A stretch of 64,000 bases of DNA from NCBI GenBank assembly GCA_963932465.1, contig OZ010794.1:442867502-442931501 (forward strand), read 5' to 3'. Positions within the stretch are counted from its first letter, which is position 1; each line of letters begins with the position of its first letter. The notes under the pieces are model-generated. The model did no database searches. It had not been told where the DNA came from and saw only the letters and a list, made by a program, of their open reading frames with translations. A program made the position numbers and the translations under genes. Origin of the DNA: Maratus speciosus (lineage: Eukaryota > Arthropoda > Arachnida > Araneae > Salticidae). This document shows, one piece after another, positions 35,035 to 45,433 of this stretch.

Positions 35035-38000
35035 TCACTCATCGATAAACAGTTCAGTAGTGAACGCTTTCAAAGAGATTTTCGTTACTGGCTTTGTTAA
35101 ACAGTCAGCTAAATTCTGTGAAGATTGGACATATTTCAACTCGAACATATTGTCGAACACTAGATTTCTTAGAAAATGGTAGCGTATATCTATATGCTTT
35201 GTTCGAGCATTTTCGATAGGTGATTTTGAAAAGTCGATAGCAGCTTTATTATCACACAGTAATGTATATTCAGTACAGTCTTGGTTGATTAATTTTGATT
35301 TGATAGTTTCTTCCAGAACTCTTCTTATCCAAATCATTTCCTTTGCTGCTTCACTTAATGAGATGTATTCCGCTTCCATCGTAGATAACGATACGCATTT
35401 TTGCTTGAAACTTCGCCAAATGATTGGAGCTTTGTCGACAAACATAACTCCACTCATGGATACTCTGTCATCTCTGTTAGATGCATAGTCAGCATCACTA
35501 TAGCACGTCACTTTTAGAGATGTCACGTTTGATAAATTTAATTTGAAATTTTTAGTAGCTTGAACATAGCCTAGAAGTTTAAGTAGACCTAGCCAACGGA
35601 TCATGCTTGGGTTTTCTTGAAATTGGCTGAAAACATTTATTGCAAAAGCAATATCCGGCCTTGTCCGGCTTGCTAAAAATGCTAAACATCCTACTAAATT
35701 TCTGTAGGGGTATTTCTCCATCTCAGTTATTTCTTCTCCAGTTTTAGGACAGTCGGTCTTTGAATAAATTATGCCTTTTGCAATAGGTAACGATATTATT
35801 GGAATTTTATACTTTGAGTAAATTTTACAAATTTTTTCAATGTATTTTTTCTGATGGATATATAATTTCTTATTTTCATTTTCAAATTCAACGCCAAGCA
35901 GTCTCTTGGTTTTTCCTAGGAGTTTAAGGTCAAACTTTGTTTTCAGGAGTTCTATAATTTCCTTTATATGTTCAGCTGTCTTTCCAAATATAATTATGTC
36001 GTCTACATATAGGAGTAGTAAGATTCTTCTCTTAAAAATAAATACACAATTTGTCCATTCTAACCTGGTGAAGGCTAATTCTTCTAAAACATCTTGGATC
36101 TCAAAGTACCATTGCCTCCCACTTTGGTGGAGTCCATAGATAGCTTTTTTCAAGAGACAAACATAATCTGGATACTTTTGGCTTTGAAATCCCTTTGGTT
36201 GATACATGACTATTCTTTCTTGCAATTTTGCATAAAGATATGCACATTTGATGTCTAGTTGTTGGTGGAGCCAACCAAAAAGTCCAACTAGAATAGTGAA
36301 AAACAATCTAATGATGGCGAAATTTACTACAGGGCTATATACTTCTTCATAGGATTCTCCTTTTTTCTGGCTAAAGCCTTTCGCAACCAATCTTGCTTTA
36401 TATCTTATAATTTTTTCTTCTTCGTTTTTCTTGATAGTATACACCCATCGATTATGTATAATCTTCTCACCATCTTTCCTTGGAATTAATTCCCATACTT
36501 TTCGCTGCTCCATCATTTTTATTTCTTCTTGCATGGCCTTCATCCATTCTTCCTTTTGGTTAGACTTGACAGCTCCTTTAAATGATCTAGGAATTTCCAC
36601 TTCTATGCAATTGGCTTCTAAATCTGTGTCAGATTCTTCACTAATGTCAGACAATTTGTTTTCAGTTATAGGTTCAGCTCTTGGTTCGGGTCCTGAATAT
36701 TTATCTTTTCCAGAAAAACTAAAGAAATTCGGATCATATCTTATATTGTTCTTCAAGCAGTACCTCTTCACATCTGGATGTGATCTAAGAATTACATTTT
36801 TACCTTCAATTTTGTAGTAGATGTCTGTTCTTGAACAATCTCTTCTTTCCTTCGCTTCTCTGATCCACTTTATACTTTTACACGGAATTTGATCATCTTC
36901 AGAATCAGTACTTGATTCTTCGTTATTTTGATATTGATTCATGGTCTCGACTTCTGAATCTACTTCAGATTTTGATGGTACTTCTGGAGTTTCTACATGT
37001 TCAATTGCTCTGCGGCTTCCTCCGTGGCTAATCTCACCTTTACCTTCGTTACTTTTTACCTTTGGGTCCAGCTTCGCTCCACTTCGGAGCTTTGCTTCTT
37101 TCCTTCTACTGTTTGAGTTTTGTTTCTTCTCTTCTCTTATACCAAACTCCTCATCAAAAGATACATTTATTGTTTCGATGACTCGACCCAACTCTGGAAT
37201 CCATATTCTATAGCCTTTAGTTTGATGTGCATACCCAACTAAAAATCCTTTCTTCGTTCTCATGTCAAACTTTTTTCTTTGTTGTTTTGGTATTCCAACA
37301 TATGCAATGCTTCCAAACTTCTTTAAATGGCTCACTGATGGTTTTCTTCCACAAAAATATTCAAATGGGGTTTTCTCTTGACCTTTTCTGGCTACTCGGT
37401 TCCATACATATACAAAACAGCAAAGTGCTTCTGCCCAAAATTTTTCGTCCATTTTGCTACTTTTCAGCATGGCTTTTATAGCATCTACTGCTGTGTAATT
37501 AAATCGTTCTGAGAGTCCGTTTTGTTCTGGTGTGTATGGATTCGTCATTTGGTGTTGTATGCCCTCTTTTTCTAAATGAACTTTAAACTTATCGTTGACA
37601 AATTCTTTACCATTGTCAGTCCTTATAGCTATTACTTTCTTCCCTAAAAACTTCTCATTCCTTTTCTGAAATTTTAAGAAACAATCAAATGCTTCACTTT
37701 TATGTTGAATCGGATAAGCAGTCACCTTCTTTGAGTAATCATCTATAATCGTTAGAAAATATTCAGATCCTCCGAGTGAATATGTTGGCATTGGTTCACA
37801 GACGTCCATATGTAGTAATTGTAACGGTTTGTTTGTTCTTCCTCCTTCTTGAGATTGGAAAGATACTCTTCTTGTTTTGGCAATTTTGCACGATTCGCAG
37901 CCTAATTCCTGATATTTCAACTTCGGTAATCCTTTTACCTTTTCATGCTGAGATGTATTGACAATGTACTGGTTATTTATGTGGCAGTATCTCTGATGCC

Positions 38001-38742
38001 ATTTATCTAGTTCTGTTGCATTCGAAGTTATAGCATTATTTTCGACATAAGTGGCAGATTGTGGGTATGTAGGTTTTACGCTGTACAGTCCATTTTTTCT
38101 ATACGCTGAAAACATTTCTTCACCTTTTTCGTCAAATAAGGTTATTTTGCTATTCTTTCCTACAAATTTAGAACCCTTCTTCTCACATACTGCACCTGAA
38201 ATTAAGTTTCTTCTTAACTTTGGAGAGTACATTACATTATGTAATCGTATTTCATTAACTCTTCCATTTACTCTGAAATTTACATCTACGCTTCCCATTC
38301 CTTCAATAGGACTAGTTACTTCGCCTACAGCGAGAGTCATTTTAGTATTGTTAACCGGTTTGTACGTTACAAACAAGTCTTTGTTGTTACAAAAATGACT
38401 TGACGCACCGGTGTCAAACACCCAATTGAATTTATCTTGAAAGTTGTTATTCTGACCAAAATTAGCTTCTGTCACATAACTTTTTCGTTTTGCATTTTTA
38501 GGGTTACTTCTACAATTAACAGCCCTATGACCTGGTTTGTCACATTTGAAACAATTCTGATTTTGGTGTTTATCTCTTTTTCGGACTTCTTTGGGTTTTA
38601 TTAACTTTATTTCTAATGCCGATTTTTCCCCTTTAAGCGAATCTTTCCTACTTTGCTTTAAACGGTCCTCTTCTAATATTAACTCATCTAATACCTTGTT
38701 AAAGGTAAAGTCCTTTTTACCCCATCTATAAATGGCTTGCAC
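35035..38742 (-). CDS. pol: copia gag C-terminus and pol polyprotein, 1,235 codons open
   Basis: Domains in order, residues counted from the ATG at 38742: CCHC zinc knuckle CFKCDKPGHRAVNC (64-77); aspartic protease FDTGASSHF (109-117); integrase HHCC (H249, H254, C282, C285) and DDE core with D313, D376 (RTDNGKE) and E412, exactly 35 residues after D376; reverse transcriptase from about 748 with D830 (LDIKCAYLYA) and YVDD at 912-915; RNase H with D1083 (YSDADYAS), E1123 (TMEAEYISLS) and D1164 (CDNKAA). The frame has no internal stop, so the enzymes look intact. The frame continues upstream of this ATG into gag, so the listed start is only the first ATG and not the natural polyprotein start. 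The protein would convert the RNA to DNA and integrate it. Confidence 0.96.
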   Translation of the reverse strand: MQAIYRWGKKDFTFNKVLDELILEEDRLKQSRKDSLKGEKSALEIKLIKPKEVRKRDKHQNQNCFKCDKPGHRAVNCRSNPKNAKRKSYVTEANFGQNNNFQDKFNWVFDTGASSHFCNNKDLFVTYKPVNNTKMTLAVGEVTSPIEGMGSVDVNFRVNGRVNEIRLHNVMYSPKLRRNLISGAVCEKKGSKFVGKNSKITLFDEKGEEMFSAYRKNGLYSVKPTYPQSATYVENNAITSNATELDKWHQRYCHINNQYIVNTSQHEKVKGLPKLKYQELGCESCKIAKTRRVSFQSQEGGRTNKPLQLLHMDVCEPMPTYSLGGSEYFLTIIDDYSKKVTAYPIQHKSEAFDCFLKFQKRNEKFLGKKVIAIRTDNGKEFVNDKFKVHLEKEGIQHQMTNPYTPEQNGLSERFNYTAVDAIKAMLKSSKMDEKFWAEALCCFVYVWNRVARKGQEKTPFEYFCGRKPSVSHLKKFGSIAYVGIPKQQRKKFDMRTKKGFLVGYAHQTKGYRIWIPELGRVIETINVSFDEEFGIREEKKQNSNSRRKEAKLRSGAKLDPKVKSNEGKGEISHGGSRRAIEHVETPEVPSKSEVDSEVETMNQYQNNEESSTDSEDDQIPCKSIKWIREAKERRDCSRTDIYYKIEGKNVILRSHPDVKRYCLKNNIRYDPNFFSFSGKDKYSGPEPRAEPITENKLSDISEESDTDLEANCIEVEIPRSFKGAVKSNQKEEWMKAMQEEIKMMEQRKVWELIPRKDGEKIIHNRWVYTIKKNEEEKIIRYKARLVAKGFSQKKGESYEEVYSPVVNFAIIRLFFTILVGLFGWLHQQLDIKCAYLYAKLQERIVMYQPKGFQSQKYPDYVCLLKKAIYGLHQSGRQWYFEIQDVLEELAFTRLEWTNCVFIFKRRILLLLYVDDIIIFGKTAEHIKEIIELLKTKFDLKLLGKTKRLLGVEFENENKKLYIHQKKYIEKICKIYSKYKIPIISLPIAKGIIYSKTDCPKTGEEITEMEKYPYRNLVGCLAFLASRTRPDIAFAINVFSQFQENPSMIRWLGLLKLLGYVQATKNFKLNLSNVTSLKVTCYSDADYASNRDDRVSMSGVMFVDKAPIIWRSFKQKCVSLSTMEAEYISLSEAAKEMIWIRRVLEETIKSKLINQDCTEYTLLCDNKAAIDFSKSPIENARTKHIDIRYHFLRNLVFDNMFELKYVQSSQNLADCLTKPVTKISLKAFTTELFIDE

Positions 38743-38770
38743 GATACCAGAAAAAGTGTCTGGAAGGAAT

Positions 38771-39214
38771 CTAATCAGCTGGTAAGTTTTGACAATTTCG
38801 GGTAATTCTATTTCCGTATCCCCCCATACCTTCTAAAATTTCTTTAAGTCTTGCTCCATACAGTCCTATCGCTTCGTTGGGATCATAAGTACAATTAAAG
38901 TAGGCATCTAAAATACCAATAGATCTTCCCCGCGTTGCTGGCTGGAAGTGAACTTTAAGTCTTTCCCAGGCTTCTGACGCAACCTTAGTATCACGAATCA
39001 GTGGCTTTAAATCTTTACTAATATTTAAATATATTGAACTATAGGCCTGATTCTTTTTAATTTCAAAATCGCGCTTCTCTTTAGGAGTTGCATCTTCTTT
39101 AACTTTTAAATCTTTATTACTAACATGTTCATATGCCCCTTTGTCCATTAAAAGTGCTGTCACATCATCTTTCCAGGTGGCATAGTTATAATTGTTAAGT
39201 TTATCTATTTCCAT
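38771..39214 (-). CDS. gag: copia gag N-terminal frame (frameshifted from pol)
   Basis: The frame starts MEIDKLNNYNYATWKDDV, a typical copia Gag opening, and runs through ASEAWERLKVHF and FNCTYDPNEA, the UBN2-like capsid region. The last 15 or so codons after the G-run (complement of 38820-38825) are out of frame. The Gag-like sequence continues in the frame of 35035-38742, which is open from about 38826 downward. A one-base length difference in that run of six G would account for the break. Possible causes are a real inactivating indel, a homopolymer sequencing error or, less likely, programmed frameshifting. Confidence 0.88.
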   Translation of the reverse strand: MEIDKLNNYNYATWKDDVTALLMDKGAYEHVSNKDLKVKEDATPKEKRDFEIKKNQAYSSIYLNISKDLKPLIRDTKVASEAWERLKVHFQPATRGRSIGILDAYFNCTYDPNEAIGLYGARLKEILEGMGGYGNRITRNCQNLPAD

Positions 39215-39308
39215 CTTTAGTTTTTAGAGCCCCCCTATCTTTAAGCTTTTAGAACTTTTAACGTTAACACCATCTCTAAATTAAATACTTAATATGGGCA
39301 AAAAGAGT

Positions 39309-39319
39309 GGCCCATAACC
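39309..39319 (-). other. copia primer-binding site, initiator-Met half-tRNA type
   Basis: Two bases inside the 5' LTR the minus strand reads GGTTATGGGCC. This is complementary to the anticodon-loop side of initiator methionine tRNA (GGCCCATAACC). Drosophila copia is known to prime from such an internal tRNA-iMet fragment rather than the 3' end. Confidence 0.8.
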
Positions 39320-39321
39320 GA

Positions 39322-39955
39322 TGTTTCCCAAAATATGGAAAAACATACTCTTTCTACTCATAAATTATCTGAAAAATGTAAAGTATGAAAGGTGAGATGG
39401 TGTTGATTAATGACAAAGATTTTAAAAGCAAACACATTTATTAAAAACTAAAAGAGACATTAACTTTAGACAGAGCTCTACTTTAGCTAAGAACATTAAG
39501 TGTTTCAAAAGAATACCCATTACAATCTAATGTTCGTTCAAGATGAGAACGAACTGATACTTGCATGTGAGAGCAAGCACCCATCTCTGAAATTTGTACA
39601 GGTATATATACACCTCAAAAATAAGACATTTGCATAAAATACCGCGAAACGGACAGTTAATTACCTGGACGAGTCACAGCCTAGCAAACGTCAACTAAAG
39701 ACGAAGCGACGTGCATCTCCGGAACGACAGCGCCATCTATAGAACCTGAAAAATGGAAGTTTCCTTCCAAAGAGCAACCGTGAGATAACTCAACTCGACT
39801 CGAGCGCCGATTGAGAACGTAAACATCTCGACAGTCGCCGGGAAAACGTGTTCTCTGCAGGGTGGACGACAAGATGATGAAATGGGGGGTTTTAAAACTT
39901 AAAATAAGCAGTTGGTATGCTAAAAATAACTTAAAAGAATTAAATATTTCCAACA
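39322..39955 (-). repeat. copia 5' LTR (634 bp)
   Basis: On the minus strand it starts TGTTGGAAATATTTAATTC and ends GGGAAACA. A TATATATA box (complement of 39603-39610) and a downstream AATAAA (complement of 39437-39442) are plausible promoter and polyadenylation signals. It differs from the other LTR by one extra G in the G-run near 39885 and about three substitutions. Confidence 0.92.
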
Positions 39956-40258
39956 GTATGAATACAGTGTCATGAATTTTCGGTGAAATTTCCATAGAAT
40001 GGCGAAGAAATATAGTCCGATTTTTCATGCGCATTCTAAAACGAACAAGAGTCTTGCTGGAAACAAGTAAATTGTTATTTGGTTCATCTGAAACATATTT
40101 ATTTGATTTTTAAAAAATCGCCCGTGTCATTTTCGAGAGAAAAAAAAAAAAATCGAATTATTTAACGAACGAGAGTTTTCCCAGAAAAAAGAAAAGTGTT
40201 ATTCACCTCGCCTTAATCACATTTATATTATGTATCAATTTAAAAATAATCGGTAGAA

Positions 40259-41953
40259 GGGCGATTCTACGCAAATAGGCCATTTTCATCATAGTGATGA
40301 AGAAAAAATAAATCATGTCAGAAGTTTCTAATTTTTTGTAACAAGATACTAGAAAAGCTCCTTATTGGGAAAAAAATAGCCGTCAGGCTTAATATTAAGA
40401 AATTCTATATAATTTTTAGATTTTTCTTAGAATGAGGGGATGATTACAATGTGAGGAAATGACAATTTTGTGAAAAACAATTTCAAATAATATTTTAAAG
40501 AAAGCTTTTGTCCAGAAAGATTAAATCTACATTCTCTGCTATTAAGAGGCTCTAGAGGTTCAATTTTTTTTTTTAAACAAAGTCACATGTCATAAATATC
40601 TTCTTTCATATGCCACTTAAACTTTCCATTGCCTGTAGGTTCAACAGAATTTACTTTGACTGATTTGTCATCAATTTCCAATAGTTCTCCATTTTAATTT
40701 TATGCTCCAAAATTATCTAATCCAAATGATCTAAAGGTACTGTTAAATAAAATTTATTGAGTCCCCATTGTTTGTATGCGTATTACCCTTGTTGCCAATC
40801 TCTTTTGAAATGTATTGCCTGAATTTCTTCAAGGAATATACAAAAAAAGTTTTTGCTGATATCTATATGCAATAAGATATAGTTTTGTGCTTAAGATGAC
40901 TTTATTTTCTTAATTGCTTCATATTAATAAGCTACATTTCTGCTGTGTACCAGGAATATTTTCAACTGAATGCTAAATTCTTACACAAGTTATTTTGATG
41001 AAATTTCTTCACGAGATTTTTTTTTTTTGTTTCCTTGCTGACTTTTCATTTACCTTTTGCATAATAAATAATATTTTATACATTGATTTGCCTAAAAATA
41101 CGCATTCATTTTCATCAAAAGCATTAAATATTCAAAAAATGTTTTCTACAAGTTTTTAAAAATAATAGAACAATTCTCTCACATGAGAATCATTCCCTCA
41201 CATGAGGGAATGACTAGTGAGGGAATGATAAAACTTACATTATTAATTTTTAAAATTTGTACTCATAAAGTAAATTTAAAAAACAATACATGTATTCAAA
41301 TTATCCCTTCAGAGAAAACTAAACCACCCATTAATACATTTTTAGAAAATAAATTATTTTTATAAATTTAAATGAGGGAATGATAACATCATAACATTTG
41401 CCCAATCTGTCTATTAAATTATTCCTTACACACTGAAGTATTTCTCCAGGATGGCTGAAAATTGTTTTACGGACAGGTAAGACCCATGTGCTGAGCACAT
41501 ATGCATTGTTTCAGTCTACAGTAGTACCACCTATCTCAAATATCCAGAATTATTAATGAGGGAGGGAATGATCGAAAATATGAGTTGCAAACTTTTTTGC
41601 CAAATAAAAATTGCATGTGCAAACCAAAAAAATAATGTAATACAAAGAAATAATACTTTATGTGTTCACAGTAAAATACAGAAGTCAGAATTTTTTTTTT
41701 TTTAAATAGTTCAGCAAGAAATGGTATTTTTTTATATTTTTGGGTGGTAGTAGTTGCATGTGAGGGAATGATATTTAATAGGTTTAAAAATTTATTTTAA
41801 ATATATGTTTTAATTAATAGTTAAATTTCATGAGCTAATATGATAAAACCATGTCTAAACTACATGTTAAAAAAAATGCATTAGGTTTTTCTGTTGAAAA
41901 AATTTAAATATCCTCCAGTTTCATCATTATGGCCTATTTGCGTAGAATCACCC
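40259..41953. mobile_element. Unclassified DNA transposon, 25-bp TIR, 4-bp TSD AGAA
   Basis: The ends are GGGCGATTCTACGCAAATAG continuing GCCAT, and inward from the right GGGTGATTCTACGCAAATAG continuing GCCAT, flanked by AGAA at 40255-40258 and 41954-41957. The interior has five direct and one inverted copy of the dodecamer TGAGGGAATGAT (41189-41772). A short open start ATGGCTGAAAATTGTTTTAC runs into a donor-like CAGGTAAGA (41451-41485). No transposase was recognised. Confidence 0.7.
41189..41772. repeat. Spaced TGAGGGAATGAT dodecamer repeats
   Basis: Direct copies lie at 41203-41213 (lacks final T), 41218-41229, 41373-41384, 41561-41572 (first base G) and 41761-41772, with an inverted copy ATCATTCCCTCA at 41189-41200. 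Spacing is irregular. They could be internal protein-binding sites of the surrounding transposon. Confidence 0.6.
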
Positions 41954-42297
41954 AGAACCGTTTTCGAGATTTTCAAATTAGGAACTTCCTCGATATTATA
42001 CCAAAGTTTTCACTTTAAAAATGACTATTTAGATCTCAAAATATACTGCACGTAGAAATGCAAAAATTTCAGTATACGATTAGACTGCAGATATAAGACT
42101 GTTCTACAAAATTCAGAACAATAAGACATATATCTGCTGAGTTATTAAAAGGCGGCTTTTCGTGTTTTCTTTGATGTCGAGTTAGCTGTATATATGAGTT
42201 CCGCCATCTACGAATTCTATGATACGATACGATTTTAACGATACGATACGATTTTAGGCTTAAGGCTGCGTCACTCGAAATACTACCGTCTTCCATG

Positions 42298-42625
42298 ATT
42301 ATTCTGTCTCAATCTCAGCGTGCCTCAAATACCTTTTTCGGGTAGTCAAAAAATGGCACTTGACATGTGTCTGGCACAGTTTTTCGGCTGACTAAAGTGT
42401 CTATCATTTTCAAAATATTTTTTTCTAAGTATAAATATTATTCTGTCTCAATCTCAGTGTGCCTCAAATACCTTTTTCGGGTAGTCAAAAAATGGCACTT
42501 GACACGTGTCTGGCACAGTTTTTGGGCCACGATCCTTCAGTTAGACATTCGAATTTGTATTCAGCCATTACAAAAGAAGTGTTGCACAAATTTTCAGGGT
42601 GCCTCAAATACCTTCCCTAAAATGT
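42298..42625 (+). repeat. GTGCCTCAAATACC dispersed repeat with internal tandem duplication
   Basis: ATTCTGTCTCAATCTCAGYG then TGCCTCAAATACCTTTTTCG starts at about 42300 and again at about 42440 (period near 140 bp). Each start is followed by AAAAAATGGCACTTGACA. A third GGTGCCTCAAATACCTT occurs near 42598. It is the inverted relative of 27842-28172. Confidence 0.65.
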
Positions 42626-43019
42626 TTAACAGCTCTTGGACTATAAGGATAATGATGTATAAACAATTAAATTTAATAACATATTAAATATTTTTATTTA
42701 ATTTGCTAATTAATAAACAAATATTTTTATATATTTTAAATCTTTATAAAATAGGTGGGATTCAGCCTAATACTTGGGACTTTAAGAACCAAACCAAAAA
42801 AATATATCTAATTTTTTTTTCTTAAGTATTTTGTGAGCCATAAATATATTTTTAATTATCAAAAGGTTTTACATAACTTTGCTACTTTTGTTATATGTAA
42901 TGAGTCTTGAAAATATGTAAATATTTAAGTCTTTGGTACTAATTTATAATTATTTATCTGATGAAACTAGCTTGTTACAAATAAAAAATAATTAAATTAA
43001 ATTGAAATTTATATTAATA
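42626..43019. other. AT-rich stretch, nothing recognised
   Basis: No gene, inverted repeat or element end is seen. Confidence 0.35.
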
Positions 43020-43330
43020 TTTGGAAATATTTCCAGAGGCAGAGATTGTATTGCATACAATGAAAATCAAATTTCAAATTATTTGCTTAAAAGGCACAAA
43101 GGCCAACCTAGTGAAAAAGATTCCATGCCGGGACTCTAACACGGGCCATCAGTATAGCGCACTGACGTTCTACCGACTAAAACACATGGAACGATAATAC
43201 CCAGCCTGGAACTTCTTGCTATTACAAGTTGGCAAGGCAGCACAAGATGGAATATTTTTTTTAATCCAGCATTGACAGAATCTATATTAATATTTGGAAA
43301 TATTTCCAGAGAGAGACATTCGCCTTTGAT
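43020..43330 (-). repeat. tRNA-like-bearing repeat unit, inverted copy
   Basis: Reverse-orientation copy of the unit at 45310-45640. It includes CAATTTGAAATT/TTTGCTTAAAAGGC, AGGCCAACCTAGTGAAAAA, the 71-nt tRNA-like segment (43121-43191), AGTTGGCAAGGC and a GGAAATATTTCCAGAGA end. It contains no protein-coding sequence. Confidence 0.65.
43121..43191 (-). repeat. tRNA-like cloverleaf, copy 1 (71 nt)
   Basis: Minus strand: acceptor TTCCATG/CATGGAA pairs 7 of 7, and the anticodon stem TCAGT/ACTGA pairs 5 of 5 around the 7-nt loop GCGCTAT. The D arm (TTTTAGTCGGTAGAAC) and T arm are degenerate. Position 33 would be C instead of the near-universal T. I therefore call it tRNA-derived rather than a working tRNA. 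Confidence 0.6.
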
Positions 43331-43608
43331 GGAAACCACCAAACATTGTGGTTCTCATCACCTCCTTTATCTATTTATATTATCATTTCATTCCACTTAC
43401 GTCATATTTATTCCTAAGTTCAATATTCATGAAGTCTTTTATTTACTTTTATTTATTTTATTATAATATCAGTAATAGACATTACTTAAATTTATCTTTC
43501 TATATTGTTTTCAGTTAATATCCAGTTGATTTGAGTTCCTCTTTAATCTTTTAGTGTTCATATTAACATTTGCCATTTTCCGTTTCATTACTTCCATATC
43601 TTGTAATC

Positions 43609-43842
43609 CTACACCGGCAAGATCCAATTCCCGACTAAGTTTAATTTTCCATAGCGATATTTTCTCTGCCAGATGGCGACATTGCATATCGCATCTTTAA
43701 TCAATTTCTTCATTGAATCTTTGCTTGCATCGATTCGATGCCGTTTCCTGATTGGTCCGTCTGGTGGGCGTCGCTCCCAAACGATGTTTTTAATCTGAGC
43801 CATTTTAGTTAAATACACGATGCAAACGCTATCAGGTCGCAC
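43609..43842 (-). CDS. Hypothetical 77-codon open frame of higher GC
   Basis: The frame includes MAQIKNIVWERRPPDGPIRK then RHRIDASKDSMKKLIKD and ends GNWILPV. The DNA is less AT-rich than its surroundings and the peptide is rich in charged residues, which is unusual for this window. I do not recognise the protein. It could be an exon of a transposon, part of a pseudogene or chance. No splice context was established. Confidence 0.2.
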   Translation of the reverse strand: MRPDSVCIVYLTKMAQIKNIVWERRPPDGPIRKRHRIDASKDSMKKLIKDAICNVAIWQRKYRYGKLNLVGNWILPV

Positions 43843-44309
43843 TTTTTAGTCTTCCTAATGGGAGTTATTTATCATGATCTAGATAGGGGGCTGGGACCCT
43901 ATCTTGGAAGTATCATTTAGGATACTTATGTTTTCTTTACAAAGTTTTTAGATGTTTTTAAATAGTTATTCAAATGCAAGTTAAGTATATATATCTGTTC
44001 TGTAAGCGAAACGTCATGCTTCCTCTTCACCATGTTTAAGTCTAAACGATGTTCTTCAAATATGTTCATAATTGTGAAATGCTCAGTTGTCAAGATCATC
44101 ATTGTGTTTATTAATAAACTAAGCTTCATTCAAGGAATTATGACTGTGTCATTGGATAAAATCTTCTAATTACTTTTCCACATTCAAGACATGCCCATTC
44201 TTCCGTAAGTTCATATCGCCAGCTTTAGCTTTTCACACAGTTATCTGCTGTTTTAATTTACCCATTTAACGTATATAATTATTTAAATTATATATCATAT
44301 ATGAGCCTT

Positions 44310-44600
44310 GCATACAATATTTCAAATGAAAGTCAAATTTGAAATTATTTGCTTAAAAGGTACAAAGGCCAACATAGTGAAAAAGTAAAGTGTCCCGGCA
44401 TGGAATCTTCTTCACTAGGTTGGCCTTTGTGCCTTTTAAGCAAATAATTTGAAATTTGATTTTCATTTGAAATATTGTATGCAAGGCGTATGTCTCTCTC
44501 TGGGAATATTTCCAAATATTAATATAGAATCTGTCGATGCTGGATTTAATTATGAGTCTGTGTTTGCCCCATGTCGGTGGCTCACTGAAAAAAATATTCC
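44310..44600. repeat. Inverted junction of tRNA-like repeat units
   Basis: AATATTTCAAATGAAAGTCA and TTATTTGCTTAAAAGG (44310-44383) face the complementary TGCCTTTTAAGCAAATAATT and TTTCATTTGAAATATTGTA (44404-44483) around a truncated tRNA-like 3' end (CCCGGCATGGAATC). Two partial units have joined head to head. The right one continues into GTCTCTCTCTGGGAATATTT. Confidence 0.65.
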
Positions 44601-45362
44601 AACTTGTGCTGCATTCATATTTGCTGATAAATTGGTGTATTTTCGTAAAATAGTTTTACCTCATAGTATGGATTATTCACGGAACATACCTATAATTCGA
44701 GATAACACGGTATAAATATTGCATAATGTTCACATTTTAAAGCATTAGCGCATGAAATATTAATGACAGCAAAATTAAGAATTTGGACTTTTAATGTGAA
44801 TTAGAACTTTTAATGAATCTCACTGACGAGAGAAATCATTTTATCAATATGTTATTCTATTTATCAAGGGTAGTACATTAATTGGGCCACATTAAACTTA
44901 TAACACTTTTTAACAATAAAAATTAAACTATAAAATATTATAAATAAATCACTATAAGAATTATTTTTTAATTATAAACTGTGTAATAAAGAAATGTCAT
45001 TAAACTATTTGAATTGAAATGACACTATTTTGAATTATTTTATATAATTATATCTATTAATTGATGTAAAATATAAAGTACAGAAAAATGATTTCTTTCA
45101 TTAAAATTAATAATAATTATTGCTCATTAACTCATAGGAAAATCATTAAACTTTAAATCATGATGTAGTTTACTTTTATAAATATCTAACTTTAATTTAA
45201 AAAAAAAATCCTAAATTATCTACAATTTTTTTTTTTTTTTTTTTACTAAAATGAAGTTTATTATTATGGACACTTTTTCTACTTTACAATTTTATTATAT
45301 TTCCTTTTTCTTTTTGCCCTTGCCAACCTGTAATAGCGAGAAGTTCAGGCTGGGGGATATCG

Positions 45363-45433
45363 TTCCATGTGGTTTAGTCAGTAGAACGTCAGTGCGCTAT
45401 ACTGATGGGCTGGGTTCGAGTTCCGGCATGGAA
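45363..45433 (+). repeat. tRNA-like cloverleaf, copy 2 (71 nt)
   Basis: Acceptor TTCCATG/CATGGAA is perfect. D arm GTTT...GAAC, anticodon stem TCAGT/ACTGA and T arm CTGGG TTCGAGT TCCGG all pair. The anticodon loop GCGCTAT lacks T33. This is the best-paired of the three copies. Confidence 0.65.

Larger units (their letters stand above)
33944..39955 (-). mobile_element. Full-length Ty1/copia LTR retrotransposon, 5-bp TSD GTATG
   Basis: Two LTRs (33944-34576 and 39322-39955) in direct orientation bracket a gag-pol region on the minus strand. GTATG occurs on both sides (33939-33943 and 39956-39960) as the TSD. The order protease, integrase, reverse transcriptase, RNase H defines the copia superfamily. 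The element is about 6.0 kb and lies in the same orientation as the host gene CNOT1, inside its intron. The LTRs differ by about three substitutions and one indel, indicating a recent insertion. One frameshift separates the N-terminal gag frame from the rest. Confidence 0.95.

Noticed and set aside
35285..38398. Several plus-strand open frames across pol
   Set aside because: Antisense shadows of the copia polyprotein on the minus strand.
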